A DNA stretch of 64,000 nt, from assembly GCF_016793705.1 (NCBI RefSeq), contig NZ_JAEULO010000031.1:1-64000 (forward strand), given 5' to 3'. The notes under the pieces were generated by a model. The model did not search any database. It was given only the letters and a program-made list of their open reading frames with translations, and was not told the DNA's origin. This document shows, piece after piece, positions 41,666 to 50,850 of the stretch. Positions within the stretch are counted from its first letter, which is position 1, and each line of letters starts with the position of its first letter. Origin of the DNA: Tabrizicola sp. (GTDB lineage Bacteria > Pseudomonadota > Alphaproteobacteria > Rhodobacterales > Rhodobacteraceae). The translations under genes and the position numbers were made by a program.

Positions 41666-43021
41666 TCAGATCGCCGAGGAATGCTTGGCCTTGGCGCTGT
41701 CATAGGCATCGAAGGCCCGCGCGATCATCCGGGTCAGGGGCCGCGCGCGTTCCGGGATCGCGAAGCCCTCGTCGCTGACCCGCACCATGTCGCCGAACTC
41801 CCCCGCCGCGCGCTGGAACAACGCCTCGACCCGTGCGGGCGTAACGTCAAAGGTCCGCAGCACCTCGGCGCGCGAGACGAAGAAATCGCACATCAGCGCC
41901 TCGATGATCCGCGCGCGCAAGAGGTCCTCGCCGGCAAAGCGGTGGCCCTTGTGGACCGAGAACCGGCCCTCACGGATCGCCTTGGTATGCGCCGCCGTGG
42001 CCGAGGCGTTCTGCGCGAAGCCCTGCGGGAAACGGCTGATCGACGAGGCGCCGATGCCGATCAGCGCAGGCGCGGTGTCGTCGGTATAGCCCTGGAAGTT
42101 CCGCCGCAGCGTCCCCGCCTTCAGCGCCCTGGCCATCCCGTCCCCGGGCTTGGCGAAATGGTCGATGCCGACCTCGACATAGCCGTCCCACAGGAACAGC
42201 TCCCGCGCCGTTTCGAACAGCGACAGGCGTTCTTCCGGCGTCGGCATCTTGTCCGAGGGAATCATCTGCTGCCGCCGGCTCATCCATGGCACATGCGCAT
42301 AGCCGTAAAGCGCCACCCGGTCGGGCGACAGGGTCAGCAGCTTCTGCACCGAATCGGAAATCCGCGGCCCGGTCTGGAACGGCAGGCCATAGAGGATATC
42401 GGCGTTCAGGCTGGCCACGCCGCGCGCGCGGATGCGCTCGGCCACGTCGCGGGTGAGCTGGTAACTCTGTTCGCGTCCGATCGCCTTCTGGATCAGCGGG
42501 TCGAAATCCTGCACCCCGATCGAGGCGCGGTTCATCCCCGCCACCGCCAGCGCATCCAGCCGGGCATCGTCGATCTCGTTCGGGTCGATCTCGACCGAGA
42601 ACTCGCCGTCCGGGGCCATGGGCGCCACCTCGAAGACCGCATCCGCCAGGCCGCGCATCAGGTCGGGCGACAGAAGCGTCGGCGTGCCACCGCCCCAATG
42701 CAGCCGAGACAGCGTGACCCCCTTCGGCAGGTGGCGCCGCAACAGCTGAAGCTCGGTCTTCAGCGTTTCGACATAGGCGATGACCGGATCGTCCGATGTG
42801 GTGCCCTGCGTCCGGCAGGCGCAGAACCAGCACAACCGACGGCAGAAAGGGACGTGAATGTACAGCGAAACTGCGCTAGACTCGGGCAGCGCTTCAATCC
42901 ATTGGATGAAGTCGCCGGGTCCGATATCGGTTCCGAAATGCGGTGCCGTCGGGTAAGAGGTGTACCGGGGTACGCGTGCGTCGAAAAGCCCGAGGCGGGC
43001 GAGTTGCGGGTCGTGTGTCAT
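41666..43021 (-). CDS. hemN: Oxygen-independent coproporphyrinogen III oxidase
   Basis: A 451-residue radical-SAM enzyme that makes protoporphyrinogen without oxygen. The [4Fe-4S] motif is Cys60, Cys64 and Cys67 in HVPFCRRLCWFCAC, with the HemN-type extra Cys following. RYTSYPTAPHF, LHWGGGTPTLLS and VEIDPNEI are conserved. A HemN C-terminal domain is present, so it is a true HemN rather than the HemW heme chaperone. A perfect FNR box lies 34 bases upstream of the start, shared with divergent fnrL, so anaerobic activation is expected. Confidence 0.95.
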   Translation of the reverse strand: MTHDPQLARLGLFDARVPRYTSYPTAPHFGTDIGPGDFIQWIEALPESSAVSLYIHVPFCRRLCWFCACRTQGTTSDDPVIAYVETLKTELQLLRRHLPKGVTLSRLHWGGGTPTLLSPDLMRGLADAVFEVAPMAPDGEFSVEIDPNEIDDARLDALAVAGMNRASIGVQDFDPLIQKAIGREQSYQLTRDVAERIRARGVASLNADILYGLPFQTGPRISDSVQKLLTLSPDRVALYGYAHVPWMSRRQQMIPSDKMPTPEERLSLFETARELFLWDGYVEVGIDHFAKPGDGMARALKAGTLRRNFQGYTDDTAPALIGIGASSISRFPQGFAQNASATAAHTKAIREGRFSVHKGHRFAGEDLLRARIIEALMCDFFVSRAEVLRTFDVTPARVEALFQRAAGEFGDMVRVSDEGFAIPERARPLTRMIARAFDAYDSAKAKHSSAI

Positions 43022-43055
43022 CAGTTTACCTTAGGGACCGAGCCACCGTCGCTCC

Positions 43056-43069
43056 TTGATGCAGATCAA
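43056..43069. promoter_or_regulatory. FNR/FnrL box between hemN and fnrL
   Basis: TTGATGCAGATCAA is a perfect match to the FNR consensus TTGAT-N4-ATCAA. It lies 34 bases before hemN and 15 bases before the fnrL ATG. The neighbouring FnrL has the E-x-x-S-R recognition helix that reads this site. Confidence 0.9.
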
Positions 43070-43084
43070 CAGACAGGCAGCCTG

Positions 43085-43822
43085 ATGCATGACCATTCCG
43101 TCCACGTTCAGTGCGGCGATTGCCCGATCCGCCATCGGGCCGTCTGCGCGCGCTGCGATACGGACGAACTGGGGCAGCTGGAGCAGATCAAATATTACCG
43201 CAGCTTCCAGGCCGGGCAGACGGTCATCTGGTCGGGCGACCGGATGGAATTCGTGGGCTCGGTCGTCTCCGGCATCGCCTCGCTGACGCAGACGATGGAG
43301 GATGGCCGCCGCCAGATGGTCGGGCTTCTGTTGCCATCCGATTTCGTGGGCCGACCGGGCAGGTCGACCGCCGCCTTCGACGTGACGGCGACGACCGACC
43401 TGGTGATGTGCTGCTTCCGCAAGAAGCCGTTCGAGGAGATGATGGCCACCACGCCGCACATCGCCCAGCGGCTTCTGGAGATGACGCTGGACGAGTTGGA
43501 TGCAGCGCGGGAATGGATGCTGCTTCTGGGCCGCAAGACCGCGCGAGAGAAGATCGCCTCGCTGATTTCCATCATCGCCCGGCGCGATGCGGCGCTGCAC
43601 TTGCGCAAGAAGTCCGGCACGCTGGCCGTCGACCTGCCGCTCACGCGAGAAGAGATGGCGGACTACCTGGGGCTCACCCTGGAAACCGTGAGCCGCCAGA
43701 TAAGTGCGCTGAAGAAGGACGGGGTGATCAGCCTGGAGGGCAATCGCCACGTCTCGATCCCCAGCATGGACCGACTGCTGGAAGAGGCTGGCGACGACAG
43801 CGACGGCGGAATGCTGGTCTAG
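43085..43822 (+). CDS. fnrL: FnrL, oxygen-sensing Crp/Fnr regulator
   Basis: A 245-residue transcription factor. Cys10, Cys13 and Cys21 (CGDCPIRHRAVC) with Cys109 or Cys110 (DLVMCCFRK) match the four iron-sulfur ligands of FnrL, including its C-x2-C-x7-C spacing. The cyclic-nucleotide-like domain and dimer helix follow. The C-terminal helix-turn-helix has LTLETVSRQISALKKDGVI with the E-x-x-S-R contact residues. It activates anaerobic and microaerobic genes such as hemN. The close FNR box suggests self-regulation. Confidence 0.95.
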   Translation: MHDHSVHVQCGDCPIRHRAVCARCDTDELGQLEQIKYYRSFQAGQTVIWSGDRMEFVGSVVSGIASLTQTMEDGRRQMVGLLLPSDFVGRPGRSTAAFDVTATTDLVMCCFRKKPFEEMMATTPHIAQRLLEMTLDELDAAREWMLLLGRKTAREKIASLISIIARRDAALHLRKKSGTLAVDLPLTREEMADYLGLTLETVSRQISALKKDGVISLEGNRHVSIPSMDRLLEEAGDDSDGGMLV

Positions 43823-43905
43823 GCCAGCTTGGCCGCTGCTGCTTGCCAGCCGGGGTGCCTTCAGGCACGGTGACGCAGAATGCCTCACGCCGCGAGGGAT
43901 GCATC

Positions 43906-44907
43906 ATGCGTCGCGTCACCATTGCCGACATCATGCGCGAGACCGGCCTGTCGCGGGCGACGGTGGACCGGGCGCTGAACGGGCGGGGCAGGGTGCATGA
44001 CCGCACCCGGCTGGTGGTCGACGAGACCTTGCGCAAACTGTCCTCGCCGGGGGCCGATCCGGTGCCAAGGCCGGTCCAGGCCGATATCGCGCTGCGCATT
44101 GGCAAGGGCATGATGGGCCAGCTGCGCGCGGCCTGGGCGGCCAGCGGTGCGAAGGGGGCGTTCCACGACCTGCACATGGCTGACGACACCAGTGTCCTGC
44201 GCACGGTCGAGGGCCTGTGCAAGGACGCCTCGCGCCCGCTCGTCGTGACGATCAAATCCTCCGAGCGGATCACCGCGCTCCTCTCGGCGGCACGGGCGCG
44301 CGGCAAGCGGGTGATCGCCGTCATCTCCGACCTCCTGCCCTCTGCCCGCGACGCCTTTGTGGGGCTTGACGACCGCGCCGTCGGCCAGACCGCCGCCTTC
44401 CTGATCGGGCGGATGCTGGGCGACCGACCCACCACTGTCGGCGTCGTGCTGGGCAGCCCTGCCTTCCGCTGCCACGAAGACCGCGAAATCGGCTTCCGCA
44501 CCGGGCTCCGCGCCAATTTCCCCAAGGTCGTCATCTCGGGCGAGGCGCAGGGCGAGGACAGCGCCGAGCTGACCCGCCTTGCCGTCGCCCGCCTTCTGCG
44601 CGACCAGCCGGCGCTGGGGGCGCTCTACAATGTCGGCGGCGGCAACCTTGGCCTGGTCGAGGCGCTGCGGGCTACGGGCCGGGCGCAGGACATGCTGGTC
44701 GTGGGCCACGAGGTGAACCCGGTGACGGCCCCGCTCCTCCGCGCCGGAGAGATCGACTTCGCGCTGGCGGGCGACCCGCGCGAGCTGCTGTCGACCGCCC
44801 TGGCATTGGCCGGCGGCGGCGAACCTGCGAAACAGGGGGCCGAGCGGCTGCTGGATTTCGGCGTCTATACCCGCTTCAACCTGCCTGCCTTCCAGGTCCC
44901 GGCCTGA
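43906..44907 (+). CDS. LacI-family transcriptional regulator
   Basis: A 333-residue regulator. The N-terminal helix-turn-helix is RRVTIADIMRETGLSRATVD with RALNGRGRVHDRTR as hinge approach. The rest is a periplasmic-binding-protein-like sensor domain (about residues 60-330) with LGSPAFRCHEDREIGFRTGL. GAGGGA precedes the ATG. It lies upstream of a sterol-desaturase-like gene and a sugar ABC importer on the same strand, so it probably senses the imported sugar. Confidence 0.9.
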   Translation: MRRVTIADIMRETGLSRATVDRALNGRGRVHDRTRLVVDETLRKLSSPGADPVPRPVQADIALRIGKGMMGQLRAAWAASGAKGAFHDLHMADDTSVLRTVEGLCKDASRPLVVTIKSSERITALLSAARARGKRVIAVISDLLPSARDAFVGLDDRAVGQTAAFLIGRMLGDRPTTVGVVLGSPAFRCHEDREIGFRTGLRANFPKVVISGEAQGEDSAELTRLAVARLLRDQPALGALYNVGGGNLGLVEALRATGRAQDMLVVGHEVNPVTAPLLRAGEIDFALAGDPRELLSTALALAGGGEPAKQGAERLLDFGVYTRFNLPAFQVPA

Positions 44908-45127
44908 CCCCTCCCGCGAATCGACCGGCCGGCGAGGGTTGCGGCGCCATGACGCAATCAGTTTGTCTCACGGGCGTCGCCGTTCAGGCGGCGAGCTTGG
45001 GCGGACTGTCAGAGAATGATGCGTTATGATGCAATTTCTGACGCGAAATGGACAAACCAGTTGCCCGGACACGACCCGCCGCGTCACCTTGCCGCTCACC
45101 CCCGACCAGCACCCAGCGAGGGCAGCG

Positions 45128-46135
45128 ATGGACGACACGAAGTACGGCACCCACAACAAGCGCGGCGACTATACCCCGAACGAGCCCGCCCAGGTGGCGC
45201 CGATCTGGAGCTTCCCGCCGCAGCCCCTGGCGATCCTGAAATGGCTGCCCGGCTATTTCCTGCCCTGGAACCTCCTCTGGACCGCCAGCGCCTTTGCCTG
45301 GTGGGCCTGGGTCGTCCCCGAGAAAGAGGTCATGACCACGCTGGCCTGGGGTTGGGTCCTGTGGCTTTTCGCCGTCAACGCCATCGCCGTCTTCCTGTTC
45401 TACGGCGCGCTGGAATTGCGCCTCTACATCCTTCGCGCGCAAGGCACCCGCTTCAAGTACAACGCGAAATGGCCGTCGGAGCATAAATCCACCGCCTTCC
45501 TGTTCCAAAGCCAGACCATCGACAGCATCATCCGCGCCTTCGGCACCGGCGTCCCGATCTGGACCGCCTGGGAGGTGCTGGTGCTCTGGGCCTGGGCCAA
45601 CGACATCGGCCCCTGGGTCAGCCTGATGGACAACGGCTGGTATCTCTTCGCCGTCTGGCTGTTCCTGCCAGTGCTGCACGAGGTCCACTTCTTCCTGATC
45701 CACCGACTGATCCACACGCCCTTCCTCTACAAGTGGGTCCACTCGGTCCATCACAACTCGGTCAACCCCTCGCCCTGGTCGTCCTTGTCGATGCACCCGG
45801 TCGAACACCTCCTCTATTTCGCGACCGCCGCCTACCACTTCATCATCCCCTCGCATCCGCTTCTGGCGATCTACCAGTTGAACTTCGCGGGCTTCGGGGC
45901 GGTGGTGGGCCATATCGGCTTCGACAAGATGGAAGTGACCGAGGACAGCGCCGTGGAGAGCCACGCCTTCATCCACTACCTCCACCACAAGTATTTCGAG
46001 GTGAACTACGGCGACGGGCTCATTCCGCTCGACAAGTGGTTCGGGACTTTCCACGACGGCACCAAAAAGGGCGATGCGCTGATGAACGCCCGTTACCAGC
46101 GCCGCAAGGCCAGGGCCAACGCCAAGGCCACCTGA
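45128..46135 (+). CDS. Sterol desaturase / fatty-acid hydroxylase superfamily protein
   Basis: A 335-residue membrane protein with about four membrane segments and the His clusters of this diiron family: PVLHEVHFFLIHRLIH, WVHSVHHNSVNP and FIHYLHHKYFEV. Together these give eight or more ligands, the usual H-x3-4-H, H-x2-HH, H-x2-HH set. It should hydroxylate or desaturate a lipid with oxygen. The start MDDTKYGTHN follows GAGGG; a long upstream extension is not convincing. Its place between a LacI regulator and a sugar importer is odd. The substrate is unknown. Confidence 0.88.
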   Translation: MDDTKYGTHNKRGDYTPNEPAQVAPIWSFPPQPLAILKWLPGYFLPWNLLWTASAFAWWAWVVPEKEVMTTLAWGWVLWLFAVNAIAVFLFYGALELRLYILRAQGTRFKYNAKWPSEHKSTAFLFQSQTIDSIIRAFGTGVPIWTAWEVLVLWAWANDIGPWVSLMDNGWYLFAVWLFLPVLHEVHFFLIHRLIHTPFLYKWVHSVHHNSVNPSPWSSLSMHPVEHLLYFATAAYHFIIPSHPLLAIYQLNFAGFGAVVGHIGFDKMEVTEDSAVESHAFIHYLHHKYFEVNYGDGLIPLDKWFGTFHDGTKKGDALMNARYQRRKARANAKAT

Positions 46136-46164
46136 CCCGCATCCCGATTGAAATCTGAATCCGC

Positions 46165-46179
46165 CTGACGCAAGGTCAG
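46165..46179. promoter_or_regulatory. Candidate operator upstream of the sugar ABC genes
   Basis: CTGACGCAAGGTCAG is an inverted repeat CTGAC-N5-GTCAG about 60 bases before the ATPase start. The element TGACGC recurs at 43871, 44950 and 45049, in the gaps around the LacI gene. This is weak evidence for a LacI-family site. Confidence 0.3.
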
Positions 46180-46237
46180 CGCTAACAGCCCGGGAGGAAC
46201 GGTCGTTCAAAGACCGGCGGGCAGGGGAGGGAAGACC

Positions 46238-47761
46238 GTGACGGACGAGCCATCCGCTGTGCCCCTGGTCGAGATGCGGGGGGTGGAGAAATCCTTCCCC
46301 GGCGTCCGCGCCCTGCAAGGCGTCCGCTTCGACCTCCGCTCCGGCGAGGTCCATGCCCTGATGGGCGAGAATGGCGCGGGCAAGTCCACGCTGATGAAGA
46401 TCCTGACCGGAGTCTACCAGCCCGACGGCGGCGAAATCCGCATCGACGGCCAGCCCGTCACCCTGCCCACCCCGCACGCGGCGCAGGCGCTGGGGATCAG
46501 CATCATCCATCAGGAACTTTTCCTGATGAACCACCTGACCGCCGCGCAGAACATCTTCATCGGCCGCGAGCCCCGCAAGGGCCTTGGCATCTTCGTCGAC
46601 GAGGCGAAGTTGAAGCGCGACGCCGCCGCCATCTTCAAGCGAATGAAGGTCGACATCGATCCCGGCGCCGAAGTCGGCCACATGACCGTCGCCCGCCAGC
46701 AGCTGGTCGAGATCGCCAAGGCGCTTTCCTACAACGCCCGCGTGCTGGTGATGGACGAACCGACCTCGGCCCTGAACGAGACCGAGGTCGAGCATCTCTT
46801 CGCCGTCATCGAGGACCTGAAGGCGAACGGTGTCGGCGTGGTCTACATCACGCACAAGATGGACGAAGTGAAGCGCATCGCCGACCGCGTGACCGTCATG
46901 CGCGACGGGCAATACATCGACACCCTGCCCGCCGCCCAGACGGCGATGTCCACCATCATTCAGCTGATGGTGGGGCGAGAGTTGGCCGACCAGCACCGCG
47001 CCACCGGCACCGGCACGGCGGAAGAGGTGCTGCGCGTCGAAGGGTTGAACCGGGGCGCCATGATCCGCAACGTCAGCTTCGCGCTGAACCGCGGCGAAAT
47101 CCTGGGCTTCGCGGGCCTGATGGGCGCGGGCCGGACCGAGGTCGCCCGCGCGATCTTCGGCGCCGACCCGCTGGACAGCGGCACCATCCATATCCATGGC
47201 CGCGAGCAGAAGATCGCCACCCCCGCCGATGCGGTGGCGAACGGGATCGCCTATCTCAGCGAAGACCGCAAGCACTTCGGCCTCGTCACCGGCATGTCGG
47301 TGCGCGACAACGTGACCATGGCCTCCTGGCGGCGTTTCCTCTCCAGCGGGCTTTTCATGCAGGATGACGCGCTGGGGAAGGTCGCCGAGGAATATGTCCG
47401 CAAGCTCAAGGTCAAGACCCCGCATATCCATCAGGAGACCCGGCTGTTGTCGGGCGGCAACCAGCAGAAGGTCGTCATCGCCAAATGGCTTCTGCGCGAC
47501 TGCGACATCCTGATCTTCGACGAACCGACGCGCGGCATCGACGTCGGCGCCAAGGCGGAAATCTACCGGCTGCTCGAAGACCTCGCGGCGCAAGGCAAGG
47601 CGATCATCGTGATCTCCTCGGAACTGCCCGAGGTGCTGCGCCTGTCGCACCGCATCGCCGTGATGTGCGAAGGCCGGATCACCGGCGAACTCGACGGCCG
47701 CATGGCCAGCCAGGAAGACATCATGACGCTGGCGACGCAACGCTCCAGCGCGGCAGCCTGA
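46238..47761 (+). CDS. Sugar ABC importer, dual ATPase
   Basis: A 507-residue protein with two fused ABC domains, as in MglA/RbsA. The first has Walker [16 protein letters not shown] and Walker [13 protein letters not shown]. The second has the variant [14 protein letters not shown] where a full P-loop would be, and a good signature [15 protein letters not shown] with [14 protein letters not shown]. This asymmetry is normal for the family. A GTG start follows GGGGAGGG by seven bases. It forms an operon with the permease and binding protein. It belongs to the ribose/galactose/rhamnose-type CUT2 group. Confidence 0.93.
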   Translation: MTDEPSAVPLVEMRGVEKSFPGVRALQGVRFDLRSGEVHALMGENGAGKSTLMKILTGVYQPDGGEIRIDGQPVTLPTPHAAQALGISIIHQELFLMNHLTAAQNIFIGREPRKGLGIFVDEAKLKRDAAAIFKRMKVDIDPGAEVGHMTVARQQLVEIAKALSYNARVLVMDEPTSALNETEVEHLFAVIEDLKANGVGVVYITHKMDEVKRIADRVTVMRDGQYIDTLPAAQTAMSTIIQLMVGRELADQHRATGTGTAEEVLRVEGLNRGAMIRNVSFALNRGEILGFAGLMGAGRTEVARAIFGADPLDSGTIHIHGREQKIATPADAVANGIAYLSEDRKHFGLVTGMSVRDNVTMASWRRFLSSGLFMQDDALGKVAEEYVRKLKVKTPHIHQETRLLSGGNQQKVVIAKWLLRDCDILIFDEPTRGIDVGAKAEIYRLLEDLAAQGKAIIVISSELPEVLRLSHRIAVMCEGRITGELDGRMASQEDIMTLATQRSSAAA

Positions 47762-47773
47762 ACAGGGGGAACC

Positions 47774-48778
47774 ATGACCGACACCGCCGTCCAGCCCGCC
47801 GCCAGCGGCAAGCCCGGCTTCTTCACCACCCAGACGATGCAGAAGGCGGTGGCCTTCGTGGTGCTGGTTGCACTTCTGGCCTTCTTCAGCGCCTTCGCCT
47901 CGAATTTCGCCACCGGCGCCAACATGGTCGGCATCATGCAGGCGACTGCCGTCAACGGTGTGCTTGGGGTCGCCGTCACCTTCGTCATCATCTCGGGCGG
48001 GATCGACCTGTCGGTCGGCACGATGATGACGCTGACCGCCGTCATGGCCGGGATCATCCTGACCAACCTCGGGATGCCCTTGCCCATCGGCATCCTCGGC
48101 GCCATCGCCTCGGGCGCCTTCATGGGGGCGATCTCGGGCGCGGTCATCGCCAAGCTGAAGATCCCGCCCTTCATCGCCACGCTGGGGATGATGCAGATCG
48201 CGCGGGGGCTGGCGCTGGTCTTTTCCGGCGCGAAGCCGATCTACTTCAACGACACGCCGAACTACGGCCTCTTGTCGCCGGAAAGCAGCATCTCCAAGCT
48301 GATCCCCGGCGTGGAGATTCCGAACGGCGTGATGATCATGTTCATCGTCGCCATCATCGCCTCCATCGTCCTCAACCGCACCATCATCGGCCGGATGATC
48401 TTTGCGCTGGGATCGAACGAAGAGGCCGCGCGCCTTTCGGGCATCAACGTCGACCGCTGGAAGATCCTGACCTACGCGATCTGCGGCGGCATCTGCGGCA
48501 TCGCCGGGCTGATCGTGTCGTCGCGGCTGAACTCGGCGCAGCCCGCGCTGGGCCTCGGCTACGAGCTGGACGCCATTGCCGCCGCTGTCATCGGCGGGAC
48601 TTCCCTGGCCGGCGGGCGCGGCACGGTGATCGGCACGATCATCGGCGCCTTCATCATGTCGGTCCTGACCAACGGCCTTCGGGTGATGGGCGTGCTGGAA
48701 GAATGGAAGATCGTCGTCACCGGCGTGATCATCATCGTCGCCGTCTTCATCGACATCGTGCTGCGCAAGAAAGCCTGA
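47774..48778 (+). CDS. Sugar ABC importer, permease
   Basis: A 334-residue RbsC-like permease with eight to ten membrane segments. ISGGIDLSVGTMMTLTAVMA and AAAVIGGTSLAGGRGTVIGT are the classic CUT2 permease signatures. It starts twelve bases after the ATPase gene. It probably works as a homodimer. The substrate is a monosaccharide of unknown type. Confidence 0.93.
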   Translation: MTDTAVQPAASGKPGFFTTQTMQKAVAFVVLVALLAFFSAFASNFATGANMVGIMQATAVNGVLGVAVTFVIISGGIDLSVGTMMTLTAVMAGIILTNLGMPLPIGILGAIASGAFMGAISGAVIAKLKIPPFIATLGMMQIARGLALVFSGAKPIYFNDTPNYGLLSPESSISKLIPGVEIPNGVMIMFIVAIIASIVLNRTIIGRMIFALGSNEEAARLSGINVDRWKILTYAICGGICGIAGLIVSSRLNSAQPALGLGYELDAIAAAVIGGTSLAGGRGTVIGTIIGAFIMSVLTNGLRVMGVLEEWKIVVTGVIIIVAVFIDIVLRKKA

Positions 48779-48858
48779 AGGGAGAGAGACGACAGAACCA
48801 AAGACCAGACCACCCGGACGCGAAGCATCGCGCCGGTTCCAACCCAGGGAGTTGAACC

Positions 48859-49788
48859 ATGAAGAAGACCATCCTGACCTCGGCGCTGGCCCTCGGCCTC
48901 GCCATCGGCGCGCCCGTCTTCGCGCAGGAGACCTATTTCCCCATCATCGCCAAGGGCTTCAGCCACCAGTTCTGGCAGGCGGTGAAGGCGGGGGCCGAGG
49001 AAGCCGCCGCGCGCAATGGCGTGACGATCACCTTCGAGGGCCCGAACACCGAAGCCGAGATCGACAAGCAGACCGACATCCTGAACGCCGCCATTGCCAA
49101 GGCGCCGCAGGGCCTGGGCTTTGCCGCTCTGGACAGCCAGGCGCAGGTTCCGGCGCTCCAGAAGGCCGCCGACGCGGGCATCCCCATCGTCGCCTTCGAC
49201 TCGGGCGTGGAAAGCGATCTGCCGCTGACCACCTGCACCACCGACAACATGGCGGCGGCGGCGGCGGCGGCGGACGGGCTGGCCAAGGCCATCGGCGAGG
49301 AAGGCAAGATCGCCGCGGTGATCCATGACCAGACCTCGGCCACCGGTATCGGGCGTCGCGACGGGTTCCTGAACCGGATCAAGGAGGCCTACCCGAACAT
49401 CGAAGTGGTGGACGTCCAGTATGCCAACGACGCGCTGAAGGCGACCGACAACGTCAAGGCGATGCTTCAGGCCAACCCCGACATCAAGGGCATCTTCGCC
49501 TCGAACGAAGGTGCGGCCATCGGTCTGGCGGTCGCGATCAAGGAATCCGGAGCGCAGATCGTCGGCGTGGGCTTCGACTCCGGGAAAACCCAGAAGGATG
49601 CCATCATGGACGGCACCCTGATCGGCTCTGTCACGCAGAATCCGGTCGGCATCGGCCAATGCGTCGTGGATAGCCTGGCGAAGGCGATCAAGGGCGAGGA
49701 ACTGCCCAAGGTCATCGACACCGGCTTCTACTGGTACGACAAGACCAACATGGCCGACGAGAAGATTGCCGCCGTTCTCTACGATTGA
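48859..49788 (+). CDS. Sugar ABC importer, binding protein
   Basis: A 309-residue periplasmic protein of the RbsB/LacI fold. The signal peptide ends LAIGAPVFAQE. The sequence has KGFSHQFWQAVKAGAEEAAA at the N-terminus, AGIPIVAFDSGV in the middle and VGVGFDSGKTQKDAIMDGTL toward the end. It is the last gene of the operon, about 80 bases after the permease, the usual place for the binding protein in some CUT2 systems. The ligand-contacting residues do not let me choose the sugar. Confidence 0.92.
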   Translation: MKKTILTSALALGLAIGAPVFAQETYFPIIAKGFSHQFWQAVKAGAEEAAARNGVTITFEGPNTEAEIDKQTDILNAAIAKAPQGLGFAALDSQAQVPALQKAADAGIPIVAFDSGVESDLPLTTCTTDNMAAAAAAADGLAKAIGEEGKIAAVIHDQTSATGIGRRDGFLNRIKEAYPNIEVVDVQYANDALKATDNVKAMLQANPDIKGIFASNEGAAIGLAVAIKESGAQIVGVGFDSGKTQKDAIMDGTLIGSVTQNPVGIGQCVVDSLAKAIKGEELPKVIDTGFYWYDKTNMADEKIAAVLYD

Positions 49789-49800
49789 TCCTGGTGCCTG

Positions 49801-49828
49801 CCCCTCCTCCGGCCCGTCCGGGGGAGGG
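49801..49828. terminator. Hairpin between convergent genes
   Basis: CCCTCCTCCGG / CCGGGGGAGGG stem between the sugar-binding protein and the convergent regulator. There is no T-run, so termination is only likely. Confidence 0.4.
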
Positions 49829-49834
49829 AACCCC

Positions 49835-50785
49835 TCAGCCGATCTTCGCGCGCTGAACCAAAGGCGAGCGACCGAAATGGCTGCGATAGACTTTCGAGAA
49901 ATGCGAGGTCGACTGGAACCCGCAGGCCATGGCGATTTCGGTCACCGACTGCTCGGTCTGCACCAGCAGGTTCTGCGCCCGGTTCAGCCGCATCTCCATG
50001 AAATAGTGCTTGGGCGTCGAGTTCAGATAGCGCGCGAACAGCCGTTCCAGCTGTCGCGTCGAAATGCCCAGCTCATCCGCGATCAGGCTGGGAGAGTCCG
50101 GCGCCTCGATGCTGCTCTCCATGATCGCGATGGCGCGCTTCAGATGCTCGTTGCGCATCCCGTGCCGTGACTGGATCGACACCCGTTGCGCCGCCGACCC
50201 CTCGCGCACGGCATTGTAGACCATCTGGTCGGCGACTTCGGTCGCCAGACCCGCGCCATGCGCCTTGCCGATCAGATGCAGCATCAGGTCGGCCGCCGCC
50301 GTCCCCCCGGAGGCGGTGATGATCTTTTCCCGCGCGACGAAGACATTGCGGACCAGGCGGACCTCCGGGAATTCTTCCTGGAACAGGTCGTGCCAGGCCC
50401 AGTGCACCGCCGTCTCCACCCCGTCCAGAAACCCGGCCTTCGCCAGCACATAGGCGCCGGAACAGATCGCGCCCAAGGGCGTGCCCGACGCCCGCTCGCG
50501 CCGCAGCCAGTTCAGTACCGGCGCCGTGGTGTGCGACTGCACATCGACGCCCGAGATCACGAACAGCCGGTCGGCGTGGCGGGTCGGCTCCAGCCCCGCC
50601 CCGGTCAGCGTGACCGATCCGTTGGAGCAGGTTGCGGTCTTGCCGTTCTCGCTGGCGAGCGTCCAGCGGTAAAGCGGCTTGCCCGAGACCAGGTTGGCGA
50701 TCCTGAGCGGTTCGAGCGCGCAGGAAAAGGCGATATGGGTGAATTCCGGCAGCAGGAAGAAGCTGAAGTGCTGGGTCTCGATCAT
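49835..50785 (-). CDS. GATase1/AraC regulator, GlxA or GbdR-like
   Basis: A 316-residue regulator with an N-terminal DJ-1/PfpI-like domain (residues 1-190; FFLLPEFTHIAFSCALEPLR and GAICSGAYVLAKAGFLDG) and a C-terminal AraC helix-turn-helix pair. The pair reads ADELGISTRQLERLFARYL and VTEIAMACGFQSTSHFSKVY. This layout is shared by GbdR and CdhR, which control glycine-betaine and carnitine catabolism in Pseudomonas. It is downstream of proVWX on the same strand, separated by a terminator hairpin. A role in betaine sensing is inferred from family plus context. Confidence 0.8.
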   Translation of the reverse strand: MIETQHFSFFLLPEFTHIAFSCALEPLRIANLVSGKPLYRWTLASENGKTATCSNGSVTLTGAGLEPTRHADRLFVISGVDVQSHTTAPVLNWLRRERASGTPLGAICSGAYVLAKAGFLDGVETAVHWAWHDLFQEEFPEVRLVRNVFVAREKIITASGGTAAADLMLHLIGKAHGAGLATEVADQMVYNAVREGSAAQRVSIQSRHGMRNEHLKRAIAIMESSIEAPDSPSLIADELGISTRQLERLFARYLNSTPKHYFMEMRLNRAQNLLVQTEQSVTEIAMACGFQSTSHFSKVYRSHFGRSPLVQRAKIG

Positions 50786-50807
50786 GACGCTTATCCTACA
50801 GGCGAAA

Positions 50808-50831
50808 GGGCCGCCCCGGAAGGCGGCCCCT
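50808..50831 (-). terminator. Terminator after proX
   Basis: On the minus strand GGGGCCGCC and GGGCGGCCC form a stem around TTCCG, followed by TTTCG. It separates the transporter genes from the downstream regulator. Confidence 0.55.
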
Positions 50832-50850
50832 TGCGCTCATCTGTCAGGCG

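Noticed and set aside
44984-47740. 918-codon open frame on the minus strand
   Set aside because: Antisense shadow of the sterol-desaturase-like gene and the sugar ABC ATPase; no recognisable domain.
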